64,000 nucleotides of DNA from Setophaga petechia (GCA_024362935.1 JANCRA010000171.1:248001-312000), one strand, 5' to 3'; shown: positions 43,166 to 54,150, numbered from the stretch's first letter. The notes: generated from the letters alone by a model not told the origin. Translations and numbers: made by a program.

Positions 43166-45320
43166 TTATCACCCTCCCCAAGACTGGCCAGGGCTCAAGG
43201 AGGAACCAAGGAAGCTGACTTTGACCATTCAGCCCCAAACAAGGCCAGATGTCAGATTTCATGGCCTTGTCTGGCTTCTAAATACACAAAAGTCAAGACA
43301 TGTTTCACTAAGGAGTGGCTCCATCTATCACAGTGCTAATGAACATGCCTATTTCATCAGGGAGCAGATACAAAGATAACCTTTGCTTGGAAGGTTCATC
43401 CAGAGGCCACCTTTGGCTCAGGGCCTGCTGTCCAGGCCTCACTCAGGGCTGCTGTCCAGGCCTTGGCACTTCAGGGACGTGCTTTAGTGCTGGGCTTGGC
43501 ACTGCTGGGTGAGCGGCTGCACTGGCTGAGCTCAGAGGGCTTTTGCAACAGAAAGGATTCTGGGATTCCATCATTCGATCCACTGCATTCAGCTGGGGCT
43601 ATTTTAGCAGCATTCCTTTGCTCCAAAACTTCCCTCTTGCCCAGCTCCTGTGGCCTGAGGCTTCAGCTCCTTCAGCTCCTGGTGCTGAGCTGCTCCTGCT
43701 GAACGAGACGACTCGGAGAGAAGAACACAGTCCATCCAATTCCTTCTGGGACACGCAGAGGGGAGGCTGTGCAAACAGGAGCATTGTTTGCTGTGGCCTC
43801 CTCTCTGCCCTTCAGGCCTTTCAGCGCTTTCAACCAGCCAAGAGCTTTCTGCAAGATTGCAATGGAGCAGCTGTTCCTGCTCCCGGGCCTGGCTCTTCCC
43901 AGTCTCTGCCCTTGCCTGCTTCTGTCCCTCTTGCTGTGCCCTCTGTTCCCCCAGGGCTCACTGGCTGCTGCCCAGGACTGTGGCACTGGCACAGATCCAG
44001 TGCTCCGGAGCCTCCTTTCTGTGCCCTTGCAGCTGCCTGGGCACAGCAGCCTTTTCCATCTGGAAGCTCCCCATGCACAGGGAGTGCCCAGCTCCATTCC
44101 TTGCACAGCCTCCAGGAGCCCAGGGCTGCCATCTCAAGTCCCTGCTGCCACTGGGGGCTCCCAGGTGCCTCAGGCTGCTGTGACACTGCTGCACACGGCA
44201 GGGAAGAGGGGCAGGGGCTGTGCTCAAAGTCAGCTCCATCTGCTGCTGCTGCTGCTGCTGTGGGGTCATTTGTGCAGCCCTGGCCCAGAGTCAGGGATCA
44301 GATCCTGCCAGTCTCTTCCAGCCCTGCCTGCTCACAGTTTGGGCCTTGGAGCCTCAGGTGGCCAAAGGCAGCTGCTGCTGGTCCCTCTGTGTGTGCCCGT
44401 GTTCAGCAGTGCTGCTCCATCAGTCTGTGCCCAGCAACGGGGAAAAGCCTCAGCCCTGCAGGGCCAGGAGCTGCCGGGCTCTGCCTGAGCAGCTCAGCCA
44501 GCAGGAAGGGAGCTGCTCCACACAGGAACCAGGAGCAAAGGACATTCCTTTCATAGGACGTGTTTTCTATTTAAAGGGGAAAAAAAGGAAAACAAAAAAA
44601 TATAGGTAAATTTTATAGGATAAGAATAAAATCAAAATGTTCGTAAAAAAACATACCATAATGTCAGTGAAAAAAACAAAACATAAATGCCAAGTTGCAT
44701 TCTTTGCATTAAGAGGTAAATGATCTTCTAAAAAAGAAAACTCAGCAATTTACATTTTAAATGTGCTGACGGCAAGGATCCATCTTACTGACCTCAGCAG
44801 CCTTTTAAAAGACTTTGGGCTTTGTTTCCAACATTGGTATTTGAAATCGTGGTCAAAGCAAGAGGAAATTGCTTTGTGCCCTTCCAGCCCCAAGCAGGAC
44901 TGGGAATGGAAACTCTATCAAACCTGAAGTCCCTTAGAAGATGATCTTCCTTCTCAGCCTGGGAATGAGCTGCACATTCCCTTTGAAACTCTCAGGGATT
45001 TCTTAGAGACACAAAGTCCCACTTGCAGCTTTTTGCTCTGCTTTGGCAGTGCAGAAGGGCAATTCTCCATCCACCAGCTCCAGACTGCACTGCCTCAGGA
45101 ACACGGCCCACTCGCCAGCTTTGGCCCACTCGTGGCACTGCTAGAGGAGGAAGAAAGTGCAATTGCACAATTCCAGCCAATCAAGAAGGAAGAATGGGAC
45201 AGATAAAACACCCTGTGCAGATCCAGGCGTTCAGCTGGGGCTGTGGAGAGTTTGGGTCCTTGCGAATTGGATGTGTGTCCCCAGCTGCAATCTCTGGGCC
45301 TGCAGCAGAGTCTCACTCAC
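43166..45320. other. no gene recognised; (CTG)n at 44240-44261
   Basis: Open frames are GC-composition artefacts. A run of about seven CTG triplets lies at 44240-44261. 44560-44760 is AT-rich with A-runs. Confidence 0.4.
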
Positions 45321-45480
45321 CTGCCAAAGCAGAAAGCTCAGGCACTGTGCTGGCAAGGGGCTCGTCTGATGCAAAGCTGTCAGAGCAATGTGAGGGCAGA
45401 GCCAGCCCAGCTGGGCCCAGGGCTGAGCCCAGCAGAGCCCTGGCAGAGCCCAGAGCAGCCTCAGCGCCCGCAGAGCCCGG
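45321..45480 (-). CDS. possible exon beside the PIM-like cluster
   Basis: 160 minus-strand bases between acceptor TTTCTCTCCTTGCAG and donor GCAG then GTGAGTGAG. One frame is open: PGSAGAEAALGSARALLGSA, ending SDSFASDEPLASTVPELSAL. Product unknown. The first part is repeated at 48110-48150, where the tandem-duplication junction cuts it. Confidence 0.35.
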
Positions 45481-45829
45481 CTGCAAGGAGAGAAAGCAGA
45501 AAGTGCCCGTCAGCTGAGGGCTCCTGTGCCCTTGTGCCAAGGCCTGCGGTGCCCAGGCCATGCTGGCTGTGCCCACAGCTGTGCCCACAGCTGCCCATCC
45601 CTGCTGCCTTTGGCACACACCAGGAGGGCAGGACATGTGCCCAGCCCGCAGCCAGCCACAGCACATCCAGCCCTCAGCAGCTGCCCAGAGCCAAAAAGCA
45701 GCTGGGCAGCGACTGAAGAATTCATTGCATCTGCCCCACCAAAGGGGGAACCTTTGGTGCCCGGCCAGGCCGTGTCATGCCCAGATCTGGCAGCATCCCC
45801 CTGCCTGTGGACTCACCTGCAAATTGGGC

Positions 45830-46030
45830 CTGGAGCCTGGCTTTGAAGAAGGTGCCAGAATCCCAGTCCATCATCTTCAGCTGGCCAGGCTGGGAAGAGA
45901 TTGTCATCCTTGAGGTTGTCCTTGGTGTCTCCAGCAGCAGCCCCACCCGGTACAGCTTCTCCAGGGGCTCCTTCTCCTTCCCTGGGCCAGACCAGGCTGT
46001 CAGGGCTCTGCCCAGGGCCCCAGCCATCTA
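45830..46030 (-). pseudogene. PIM-like kinase fragment (unit 1)
   Basis: Minus-strand pieces resemble a PIM exon 2 segment (PLEKLYRVGLLL) fused to the exon 4 end (GQLKMMDWDSGTFFK, then QFAG and a GTGAGT donor). The DFG motif has become DWD and the catalytic loop is frame-shifted (NLKDDNLF). Non-functional. Confidence 0.55.
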
Positions 46031-46263
46031 TGAACCACACAAACAAAACCAGGGGGGATGGTGGCCACCAGTCCTTGCCACACCAGGTCTCCAGCTCAGC
46101 TCCAGCCCAAGAGCTGCGTGTTCCCTTCTGCTGAGCCCTGCTCAGAGCTACCGGCAGGACAAAACCAGCCTGGTTTGCTTTGCCACTGATTGCCAAGAGT
46201 TGTGTGGAGCTGGTACCTGCCAGGTCCCTGGATCCAACTGTGCACGTGGATCTCTCCCATCTT

Positions 46264-46370
46264 CTAGGGCAGAGGAACACCCTGCACCCAAGGATGACAG
46301 AAAAGCTCTTCTAAGGATGGCCTCTCTGAGGGCTGCATGGACAAACACCTCTTAATGACATCCTGGCATT
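46264..46370 (-). CDS. PIM1-like: PIM1-like kinase copy 2, exon 6
   Basis: Final 107-base exon after acceptor CTCTCCCCAG: ECQDVIKRCLSMQPSERPSL and FCHPWVQGVPLP then TAG at 46264-46266. This is the C-terminal lobe, with the conserved RPS/T...HPW end of PIM kinases. In phase with exon 5 (46613-46789). Confidence 0.85.
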
Positions 46371-46612
46371 CTGGGGAGAGAAAGGAGAAATCACCAGTCA
46401 GTTGGAGAAGTTGCCCCCCTGTTCCCGTGCCCAGGCCATGCTGGCTGTGCCCAGAGCTGGGCCTAAACTTCCCCACGGATGCTCTGTTTGGAAGAGAGCA
46501 GAAGAGCAGGACATGTGCCACCTCCTCAGCAGCTGCCAGAGCGGGATGCCCACGAGCCCGCTGCTGTCTCCCAGCACTGGGATTCCCCCCGTGCCCAGAG
46601 ATGAGGATCCAC

Positions 46613-46789
46613 CTTGAGAGAGCCATGGTGGGAACAAGATCTGTCCCCGGATGATCTCCTGGCCCCTCCTGAACGGGTGCTTCCCCATGACCAGGTGGCA
46701 CAGCAGCAGGCCCAGGGACCAGATCGTCGCTGCCTCGCCGTGGTAACGTTGGTGCTGGATCCACTCTGGTGGGCTGTAGGACAGGGTTC
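46613..46789 (-). CDS. PIM1-like: PIM1-like kinase copy 2, exon 5
   Basis: 177 bases, acceptor CCACAG, donor CAAG then GTGGAT. Encodes GTLSYSPPEWIQHQRYHGEA, IWSLGLLLCHLVMGKHPF and the RGQEIIRGQILF segment: the activation-segment end (SPPEW in place of APE, as in PIM), the F-helix and part of the C-lobe. Frame intact. Confidence 0.85.
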
Positions 46790-47401
46790 CTGTGGAACAC
46801 AGACACAGCTCAGCAGGGGGATGCTGCTGCTCCCAGAGCCTGGCCCCAGCATCCCTGGCCATGTGGGGCTGCCCCAGAGGCACACGGGGTGAGCGCTGCC
46901 CTCTCACCAGCACCTGGGACTTGTGTACAAACTCAGGGCCGGAAAAGAAGCCACTGGTGTTGGAAGAGGGCAGCAGAATCCCTGGGAAGGCCCAACAATG
47001 ACACACAAAGGAAAAACCCACCCAGTAGTGGAGAAAACCCACTCTCCTCCCCACCTGCATGGCCCCAAAAATGTTAATAAGCCAAGGCGAACAAGGGGAG
47101 CAGAGCAGCCCAAGCCCTTCCTTGCCTGCACACCAAACCATCCGGGGCACGGGGTCAGACCCCCTCTCTGCTGCCCCCATGGGGGTTTGTGTCGGGCTGG
47201 CTGCCCCAGCTCCAGCCCCAGCCCAGCCCACAGTGGGTGCTGGAGGCTGTCGGCAGGGCTGGGAGCTGGCCCCCCTCACACCCCACCCAAATCAACTTGG
47301 CTCCAGCATCAATCCCATCCCGGCTGCAATAGGGGGAAGCCCTGGTGCTGCATCCAGGCTGGGCCACGAGATGCCCAGGAGCATCCCCTGCGAGGGCTCA
47401 C

Positions 47402-47768
47402 CTGCAAACTCAGTGTAGGCTGTGTCTTGGTGCAGGGCGCCACAGCCAAAGTCGATGAGCTTCAGCTGCCCGCTGGCCAGGTCGAGCAGGATGTTGTCGG
47501 GCTTGATGTCCCTGTGCAGGACCCCGCAGCTGGTGCAGTGCCGCACGGCCTCCAGCACCTGGCGGAACAGCCCCCGCCCCTCCTCCTCCGGCAGCAACCC
47601 CCGCTCCGCCAGGAAACCCGAGAGCTCCTGGCACCGCTCCGGACGCTCCAGCACCAGCACCAAGCTGTCGGGGAGCTCCAGCCACTCCAGGAGCGGAATG
47701 ACAGCGGCACAGCCACGGGACACCTTGGCCAGCAGCACGATCTCCAGGGGCGCGCTGGTGCCGTCGGG
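47402..47768 (-). CDS. PIM1-like: PIM1-like kinase copy 2, exon 4
   Basis: 367 bases, acceptor CTCCCGCAG, donor TTTGCAG then GTGAGC. Encodes the hinge ([13 protein letters not shown]), catalytic loop [12 protein letters not shown] and DFG ([11 protein letters not shown]). The catalytic Asp, Asn and DFG Asp are all present. Frame intact and same length as in copy 1. Confidence 0.9.
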
Positions 47769-47971
47769 CTGCGGGAGGAGCGCGGTGCCGTCAGTGGGGC
47801 TGAGGCCGTGCCGGGGCTCCGGGAGCCCTCGGCCAGCCCGGGATGCTCTGCACGGCCCGCTCAGCCCACACCCGCCCTCCCCGCAGGGCTCCCGGCGGCT
47901 CCCGCCCTGCCGGGCCCCGGCTCCTCGCCCCCGGCACGGCCCGGCTGCTGCTGCTGGTCCCGCTCACTCAC

Positions 47972-48022
47972 CAGCTCGCCCCAGTGCCGGATGCGATCCC
48001 GCGGCACGCGTTTGATGGCCAC
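47972..48022 (-). CDS. PIM1-like: PIM1-like kinase copy 2, exon 3; exons 1-2 missing
   Basis: 51 bases encoding [17 protein letters not shown] with the ATP-anchoring Lys, between CTCGCAG and GTGAGTGAG. Upstream, where exons 1-2 with the glycine-rich loop should lie, the sequence switches at about 48108 to the distal end of the next tandem unit. Copy 2 thus has exons 3-6 intact (702 bases) but no P-loop. It is a 5'-truncated copy, or the GC-rich exons were lost from the assembly. Confidence 0.85.
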
Positions 48023-48107
48023 CTGCGAGCGAGGGAGAGCAGCCGGCTGAGCTCGCCGCCCGTCCTGCCGCGCCCCGACCTTCTCCTCCTTCTACTTCTC
48101 CTTCTTG

Positions 48108-48350
48108 CCCAGAGCAGCCTCAGCGCCTGCAGAGCCCGGCTGCAAGGAGAGAAAGCAGAAAGTGCCCGTCAGCTGAGGGCTCCTGTGCCCTTGTGCCAAG
48201 GCCTGCGCTGCCCAGGCCATGCTGGCTGTGCCCACAGCTGTGCCCACAGCTGCCCATCCCTGCTGCCTTTGGCACAGAGCAGGAGGGCAGGACATGTGCC
48301 CAGCCTGCAGCCAGCCACGGCACATCCAGCCCTCAGCAGCTGCCCACAGC
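48108..48350. repeat. tandem-duplication segment (matches 45455-45700)
   Basis: CAGAGCAGCCTCAGCGCCTG onward repeats 45455-45700 at high identity and marks the start of the second PIM unit. 48350-48990 is extra sequence without counterpart in unit 1, and homology resumes at 48990 (match 45705). The overall unit is about 3.3 kb. Confidence 0.8.
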
Positions 48351-48990
48351 AGGATGCTCCTGTGCTCGCTGCCAGCTCCCAAAAGCTCTGATCCCACCCT
48401 GCCAAGCACACAGGGACCCACCTCACGCCAGCCACGGCTGGAAGAAAAGCTGCTCCCAAACCATGGCCTCAGCCTTCTCCAAGGGCACGGCCCGTCCATG
48501 CCACAGCTGCTCCAAAGCACTTCCTCATCTACACTGGACCACCTCGAATGCTTCCTCTGCAAAAACAAACAACACATTATTGAAAAGACATTAGATGCAA
48601 AAAGGGAAAACAAGGAAAACGGTAAAAACTCTGATCTCTGTCAGGGTCTTGAGGAAGGCCCAAGCCCTACATGCTAGGGAAAAACCCAGCCATGGCTGAG
48701 GGAAGCCCACACTTCCTCTTTTTCCCCCTGCACTGCCCCCCAAAATAACGGTGACCCCAAATCAAACAAGGGCAGTGGAGCAGCCCAAGCCCTTCCTTGC
48801 CTGCACAGCAAAGCAGCTGTGCACAGGTTCTGCAGTCCCACCTCTGCTCCCACCATGGGGCTTTGTTTGTGTCCCGCTGCCTGCCCCAGCCCCAGCCCCA
48901 GCCCGGGGCACGCTGGCTGCTGGGGGCTGTTGGCAGGGCCAGGAGCCCACTCCCATTTCGTACCCACCCCAGCCCATCCCCCAGCCCTGC
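48351..48990. other. unit-2-specific insert, no gene recognised
   Basis: Present only in the second PIM unit. Mixed composition, no domain seen. Confidence 0.4.
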
Positions 48991-49104
48991 CCAAAAGCAG
49001 CTGGGCAGCGACTGAAGAATGAGTTGCACCTGCCCCAGCAAAGGGGGAACCTTTGCTTCCCAGCCAGGCTGGGCCATGCCCAAATCTGGCAGCATTTCCT
49101 TAGC

Positions 49105-49345
49105 TCTGGACTCATCTGCAAATTCCCTGTGGGGTTTGCCTTTGGAGAAGGTGCCACAATCAAAGTCCATCACCTTCAGCCTCCAGTGGCCAGGCTGAGG
49201 AAGAGCTTGTCATCCTTGATGTCACCCTCGCTGTCTCCAGCAGCAGCAGCAGCAGCAGCATCCCCAGCCGGTGCAGCTTCTCCAGGGGCTCCTTCTCCTT
49301 CCCTGGGGCCAGACCAGGCTCTCAGGGCTCTGCCCAGGGCCCCAG
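49105..49345 (-). pseudogene. PIM-like kinase fragment (unit 2)
   Basis: The counterpart of 45830-46030: PLEKLHRLGMLLLLLLL from a CTG run, then GDIKDDKLFLSLATG (relic of the HRDIKPDN loop) and, after a frame change, MDFDCGTFSKGKPHREFAD. The Gly of DFG is lost. Includes (CAG)n at about 49239-49260 (plus view). Confidence 0.55.
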
Positions 49346-49577
49346 CTGTCAGGGAACCAGGACAAGCAAAACCAGCTTGGATGGCGGCCACCAGTGCTGG
49401 GCACAGCAGCTCAGCTCCAGCACAAGGGCTGCGTGTTCCCATCCCATGAGCCCGGTGCAGTGACACAGGCAGCACAAAAAGCTCTGGCTTCCTTTGCTTC
49501 TCACTGCCAAGGCATGTGTGCAGCTGCAACTTACCAGGGCCCTGCATCCAAGTGTGCCTCTGGCTCTCTCCCTTCTT

Positions 49578-49684
49578 CTACGGCAGAGGAATGTCCTGCA
49601 TCCAAGGATGACAGAACAGGTCTTCTAAGGTGGGTCTCTCCAGGGAGTTCACGGATAAACACCACCAGATCACCTCTTTGCACT
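49578..49684 (-). CDS. PIM1-like: PIM1-like kinase copy 1, exon 6
   Basis: 107 bases after acceptor CTGTCCCCAG: ECKEVIWWCLSVNSLERPTL and EDLFCHPWMQDIPLP, then TAG. The ending HPWMQDIPLP is nearly that of PIM1. Coordinates may be off by one. Confidence 0.9.
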
Positions 49685-49931
49685 CTGGGGACAGAAAGCA
49701 CAAACTGCCGGTCAGCTAGAGAAGGCTCCTGTCTGCTTTGCCCCACTATTGCCATGCCCAGGCCATTCTGCATGCGCTCAGAGCTGGGCCTAAACTTTCC
49801 CATCCCTTCCCTGTTTTGGAGGAGAGCAGGACATGTGCCACCTCCTCAGCAGCTGCCAGAGCAGGATGCTCACGAGCCCGCTGCTGGCTCCCAGCACTGG
49901 CATTCCCCCGTGCCCAGAGAAGAGGATCCAC

Positions 49932-50108
49932 CTTGAGAGAGCCTTTGTGGCAGCGAGAGCTGGCCCCAGCTGAGGTTCCTGCCCCTCCTGAAAGGGTGCT
50001 CCCCGCAGACCATCTGGTGCAGCAGGATGCCCAGGGTCCAGATTGTTGCTGCCTCGCCGTGGTACCAGCCAAACTTGTTCCATTCCGGGGGGCTGTAGGA
50101 CAGTGTTC
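49932..50108 (-). CDS. PIM1-like: PIM1-like kinase copy 1, exon 5
   Basis: 177 bases, acceptor TCCATAG, donor CAAG then GTGGAT. Encodes GTLSYSPPEWNKFGWYHGEA, then IWTLGILLHQMVCGEHPF and RRGRNLSWGQLSL. Same length and phase as in copy 2. The SPPEW segment replaces APE, as in PIM kinases. Confidence 0.9.
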
Positions 50109-50751
50109 CTATGGAATAGAGATGGAGTTCAGCAGGGGGATGCTGCTGCTCCCACAGCCTGGCCCCAGCATCCCTGGGCGTGCGGGAGCTGCAGCAGGGG
50201 CACACAGGGTGACCACTGCCCTCTCGCCAGCACCTGGGACTTGTGCACAAACTTAGGCTTGGAAAAGAAGCCACTGGTGTTGGAAGAGGGCAGCCCTAGC
50301 TAGGCCTGACCATGACACGCCAAGCAAAAACCCACTCTGCCCTGGGGAAAAAACACGCCCTTATGCTCCCTGCCTGCACTGCCCCAAAAATATGATGAAG
50401 CCAAGGCAAACAGGGAGAGTGGAGCAATCCAAGCCCTTCCTCTCGCCTGCACTCTAAACTGGCTGGGGCACAGGTTCCGGCCCCCCCTCTCTGCTACCCC
50501 CACCCACAGGGCTTTTGGTTGGGCTGGCTGCCCCAGCCCAGCCCCAGTCCTGGGCACAGTGGCTGGCAAAGGCTGCCAGCAGGGCTGGAAGATGGCTCCC
50601 CACCCAGTCCCGCTCTAAAGTAACTCAGCTGAAGACTCGGTTCCCTGACTGGCAGCAAAAGGGAGAATCCCCGCTGCCACAGCCAGCTTGGGCTGGGAGA
50701 TGTTGGGCCGTGAGATGGCAGCAGCGGGAGCACAGCCCTGTGTAGGCTCAC

Positions 50752-51118
50752 CTGCAAAGTGAGTGTAGACAGTGTCTTGTAGGTAGGTGCCACAGCCAAA
50801 ATCAATGAGTTTGGCCTCTCCGGTGTCCAGGTCAACCAGGATGTTCTCTGGTTTGATGTCGCGGTGCAGGACCCCGCAGCTGGTGCAGTGCCGCACGGCC
50901 TCCAGCACCTGGCGGAACAGCTCCCGCGCCTCCTCCTCGGGCAGGAAGCGCCGTGCCCGAATGAAACGCTGCAGGTCCTGGCACTGCTCTGGCCGCTCCA
51001 GCACCATCACGATGTTGTTGGGGAGCTCGAGCCACTCCAGCAGCTGCACCACACCACGGAAGCCAGTGGACACCTTCTCCTGAAGCACAATCTCCAGGGG
51101 TGCGCTGGTGCCGTCGGG
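50752..51118 (-). CDS. PIM1-like: PIM1-like kinase copy 1, exon 4
   Basis: 367 bases with the kinase core: the alphaC Glu region ([20 protein letters not shown]), hinge [25 protein letters not shown] and [10 protein letters not shown]. Serine/threonine kinase catalytic residues are complete. Phase matches exons 3 and 5. Confidence 0.92.
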
Positions 51119-51322
51119 CTGCGGGAGGAGCGCGGTGCCGTCAGTGGGGGCCGATGCCGTGCCAGGCCTGGGCAAGCCCTCAGCCAGCCCGGAATGCTCT
51201 GCTCCCTGCGCTGGGCCCACGCCCCCTCCCCCTCGAGGCGTCCTGGCGGCTCCCACCGTGCCGGGCCTCGGCTCATCCCCGCCCGGCAGCCCCGGCTGCT
51301 GCCGCTGGCCCCGCTCACTCAC

Positions 51323-51373
51323 CAGCTCGCCCCAGTGCCGGACGCGGTTCCGTGGCACCCTTTTGATGGCCAC
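51323..51373 (-). CDS. PIM1-like: PIM1-like kinase copy 1, exon 3
   Basis: 51 bases, acceptor GGCTTGCAG, donor [26 protein letters not shown] supplies the ATP-binding Lys of beta-strand 3. Confidence 0.9.
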
Positions 51374-51519
51374 CTGCAAGCCAAGGGCAGCAGCGGGATG
51401 AGCTCACGGTCCAAACTGCGAGCCCTATCCTCCTTCTTATCCTTCTCCTCCCCCTCCATCCTCCTCCTCCTCCTTCTCCTCCGCCATCCCCTCCTCCCGC
51501 CGCCGGCCCCGCCGCTCAC

Positions 51520-51626
51520 CGGGGCGCCGTCCGAGATCCGCGTGGCCGCGAAGACGCTGCCGAAGCCGCCGCGCCCCAGCAGCGAACCCAGGCGGTAGCG
51601 CTTCTGCAGGGCCTCCAGCGCATTCC
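51520..51626 (-). CDS. PIM1-like: PIM1-like kinase copy 1, exon 2
   Basis: 107 bases between CTCGCCCGCAG and CCCCG then GTGAGC. NALEALQKRYRLGSLLGRGG then FGSVFAATRISDGAP: the beta1-beta2 glycine-rich loop GRGGFGSV. In phase with exons 1 and 3. Confidence 0.9.
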
Positions 51627-51692
51627 CTGCGGGCGAGACGCGGCTGTCAGCGCTCGGCCCGGGGCCAGCAACGGCCCCCGAGCGCCCCTCAC

Positions 51693-52161
51693 CCGCCCCG
51701 GGCCGGCCATGCCCAGGCGTTCCCTCTTTGGAACGCGGCACGGGAGGCTCGGGGTCGGGGCCGAGCGCAGGAGGAGGGGATGGAGCTCGGGCCGGGGAAG
51801 CCGCAGCGGAGGCGGCGGAAGCGGCCGCGCCGCCTGTGTCCTTCGCGGGCGATGGGACGGGCCGGGGCCGGGGCCGGGGCCGGGATCGGGGTCGGGGCCG
51901 GGGTCGGGGCCGGGGTCGGGGTCGGGGCCGGGGCCGGGGCCGGGGTCTGGATCGGGGCCGGAGTCGGGTCCGGAGTCGGGGCCGGGCTCGGGCCAGGCGG
52001 AGCCAGAGGGCGGCGATGCCGCCCCCGCACCAGGCGCTGATGCCCGCCCAGCAGCGCCACCGCCAGCACGGCCAGAGCCGGCCGGAGGCGAGACCGCGGC
52101 GGGACGGCCGGGGCCGGGCACGGGGCAGCCCCGCCCGGGGCCTGGGGCGGGCCGGGGGCAT
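51693..52161 (-). CDS. PIM1-like: PIM1-like kinase copy 1, exon 1 with poly(Pro-Arg) tract
   Basis: 469 bases from ATG 52161 (MPPARPRPRAGLPRARPRP), chosen because I recall this N-terminus from passerine PIM1-like predictions; the frame is open further upstream, so the start is not certain. A GGGGCC/GGGGTC hexanucleotide array (51855-51990, plus view) is read on the coding strand as RPRPRP. The exon ends GHGRPGAG with donor GCGG then GTGAGG, and a 66-base intron follows. All six exons sum to 1,278 bases, 425 residues plus stop, with no breaks. PIM kinases are constitutively active serine/threonine survival kinases; regulation is mainly transcriptional. Confidence 0.75.
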
Positions 52162-52521
52162 GGCCCGGCCCAGCACGGGGAGAGGGAGGCGAGGAGAGGA
52201 GAGGGACGCCGGGCAAGGGACCCCGAGACAAGGGTGCCCGACAGCGGGAAAGGGAGAGAAAGAGAAGAAAGAATGAAAATGAGAAGGAGAAGGAGAAGGA
52301 GAAGGAGACGGAATGAGAATGAGAAGAAATCTTAAAGAATCTCTTCTTTTTTTGTAGCCGCCACTGCCACTGCTGCTGCAGCTGCTGCTGCCGCCGCTGC
52401 CGCCGCTGCAACTGAAGCACCGGCGCCGTTCCTCCCCGTGTCCGTTCCCCGCTCGCCCCACGAGCCCCACGTTCGAGCCCCGCGCGCCCCGGACACAGCC
52501 CCTGACTCTGTCCAAACACGG

Positions 52522-53579
52522 CAACTTTGCAGCCTTGAGCCCACATGCACAGCCCTGACTCCTGCACACTGGCACAGCAATCCCCTCGCTTGCTGCTGCC
52601 CATTGTCCTTGCTCAGCCTCAAAAGCTGGCGGGACACCTTCCCTTGGGCTAGGATTCCTACCTGAGCCCAGCACTGCACTTACATCTCCAGTGTTGCTTT
52701 CCAGTAAAAACAGGCGAAGGAAACCTGGGTGTGGCTCACGGTATTTTAGAGTGTCCAAAACTCGCTAAGTCACAAATCTTAGAGGTGAGGTGCATTTGGA
52801 ATGAATGGGATGGAGAAGTAGTGCAACATGGAAAAAGAGAACAAACAAAGAAAACGAGGAAAACATCTTGGATTGTTTCTTAAATATTCATTTCACATCT
52901 GGAATGCTGTTTCAGTTTTCCAGGAATCATCTGCTGTCTGCTCTTCTCAAGAACCTCTCCTGGAGAACAAGGTCGAGCTTCTGTCACAAGATTTGCCACC
53001 AGCTGCAGCTTCTCTTGGCTTTCCACACTGCACTGTGTGTGCAGCAGGACCTTTGCAGCAAAGCAGGACAAATGTTTGGAGAACTCTAAATATCCTTTCT
53101 TTTCCTGCTGGTCTGGGCAGTTGTGCCACTTGTGAAGTTTCCATTGCAACTGTTTGTGCTCATTTAGGGCAAATTTTGGGAGGAAACCTCCAAAACGGGT
53201 CAGTCTAGAAAGCAAATTCAAGCGGCCCCTCCCCCTTCTAGTTCAGGAAAAGACTTCCCTGGAGAAAAGTTGAAATAACCAGTTGGTTTAACAAGTAAAG
53301 TATTCACAAGCATGAAAAATTAATAGTGTTCAATAAAACCTCTGACAGCTCTGAAGAGACGGCAAATTGAGGAAGTCCTTTTTGTGGGTTGTAGTTGGCT
53401 CACTCAGTCTCTTCTAAGTTCCTTTGGTGCTGGAATGCAGCGTCCCAGACCTCGGTGGGCCACAGGTGTGAGCTGCTGGTGTTTCTCTGGGGTTTCAGTC
53501 CAGAGCAGGTTTGAACAGTTCCAAGACAAAGGAAAGTCACAGCCTGAGGAACTTCTCTGCCTAAGCTAGCCTAAAACCA
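52522..53579. other. no gene recognised
   Basis: Upstream of the kinase gene; ordinary composition. A 113-codon minus-strand frame at 52880-53221 is not recognised and has no supporting context. Confidence 0.35.
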
Positions 53580-54150
53580 AATTGCTGGACCTGGGCTGTG
53601 GAGGCATCAGGATATTTCCAAATCTGGGCACTGGTGGTCCCAGCAAACACCAGATCTGGGTGGTGCTGGAGCCAGAACATGCAAATTTCCAAATTTTGGC
53701 TTTCTGTGCCAGCAAATCACTGGACTTGGGCTGTGCTGGCACCAGGAATTTTCCAATTCTGGACACTGGTGCAGCAAACACAAGATGTGGGCGGTGCCAG
53801 ACCCAGTAGCAGAAATTTGCCGGGTTTTGGATTTCTGTGCCAGCAAATTGCTGCACTTGGGCTGTGCCAGAATATGGAAAGTTCCAGATCAGGGCACTGG
53901 CAGTGCCAGCAAACACCCCATTTCAGGCTCCAGGCTCCAGCGAGGACTGGATCTGGAGCCCTCCCTCTTTTCCTTCCTTCTTTCCTTCCTTCCTCCCTGG
54001 GGTCCTGCTGCCAGCAAACACCAGATTGGGCGGTGCTGGCCATAGGAAATTGCCAGGTTTTTGCTTTCTTTGCCGCAAATTGCTGGACATGGGCGGTGCT
54101 GGAACAGGGAAATTTCCAGATCTGGGCACTGGTGGTGCCAGCAAACACCA
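53580..54150. repeat. 131-bp satellite, block 1
   Basis: Units begin with TTTGGCTTTCTGTGCCAGCA near 53694, 53825 and 54057. Each contains GCTGGACTTGGGCTGTGCTG and CCAGCAAACACCAGATCTGG. A pyrimidine-rich insert lies at 53930-54000. Because 131 is 3n+2, the frame rotates between units, so the long frames seen are artefacts. Confidence 0.85.

Larger units (their letters stand above)
51400..52520. promoter_or_regulatory. CpG island over the start of PIM1-like copy 1
   Basis: Very CpG- and GC-rich from exon 2 to upstream of exon 1, with (GCAGCG)-type triplet repeats at 52360-52420. A likely promoter region for the minus-strand kinase gene. Confidence 0.55.

Noticed and set aside
43543..44556. 337-codon frame on plus
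   Set aside because: No domain, many overlapping alternatives, contains a (CTG)n run.
51709..52335. Gly-rich frames on plus over PIM exon 1
   Set aside because: Antisense of the GGGGCC array; the minus strand has the spliced kinase exons.
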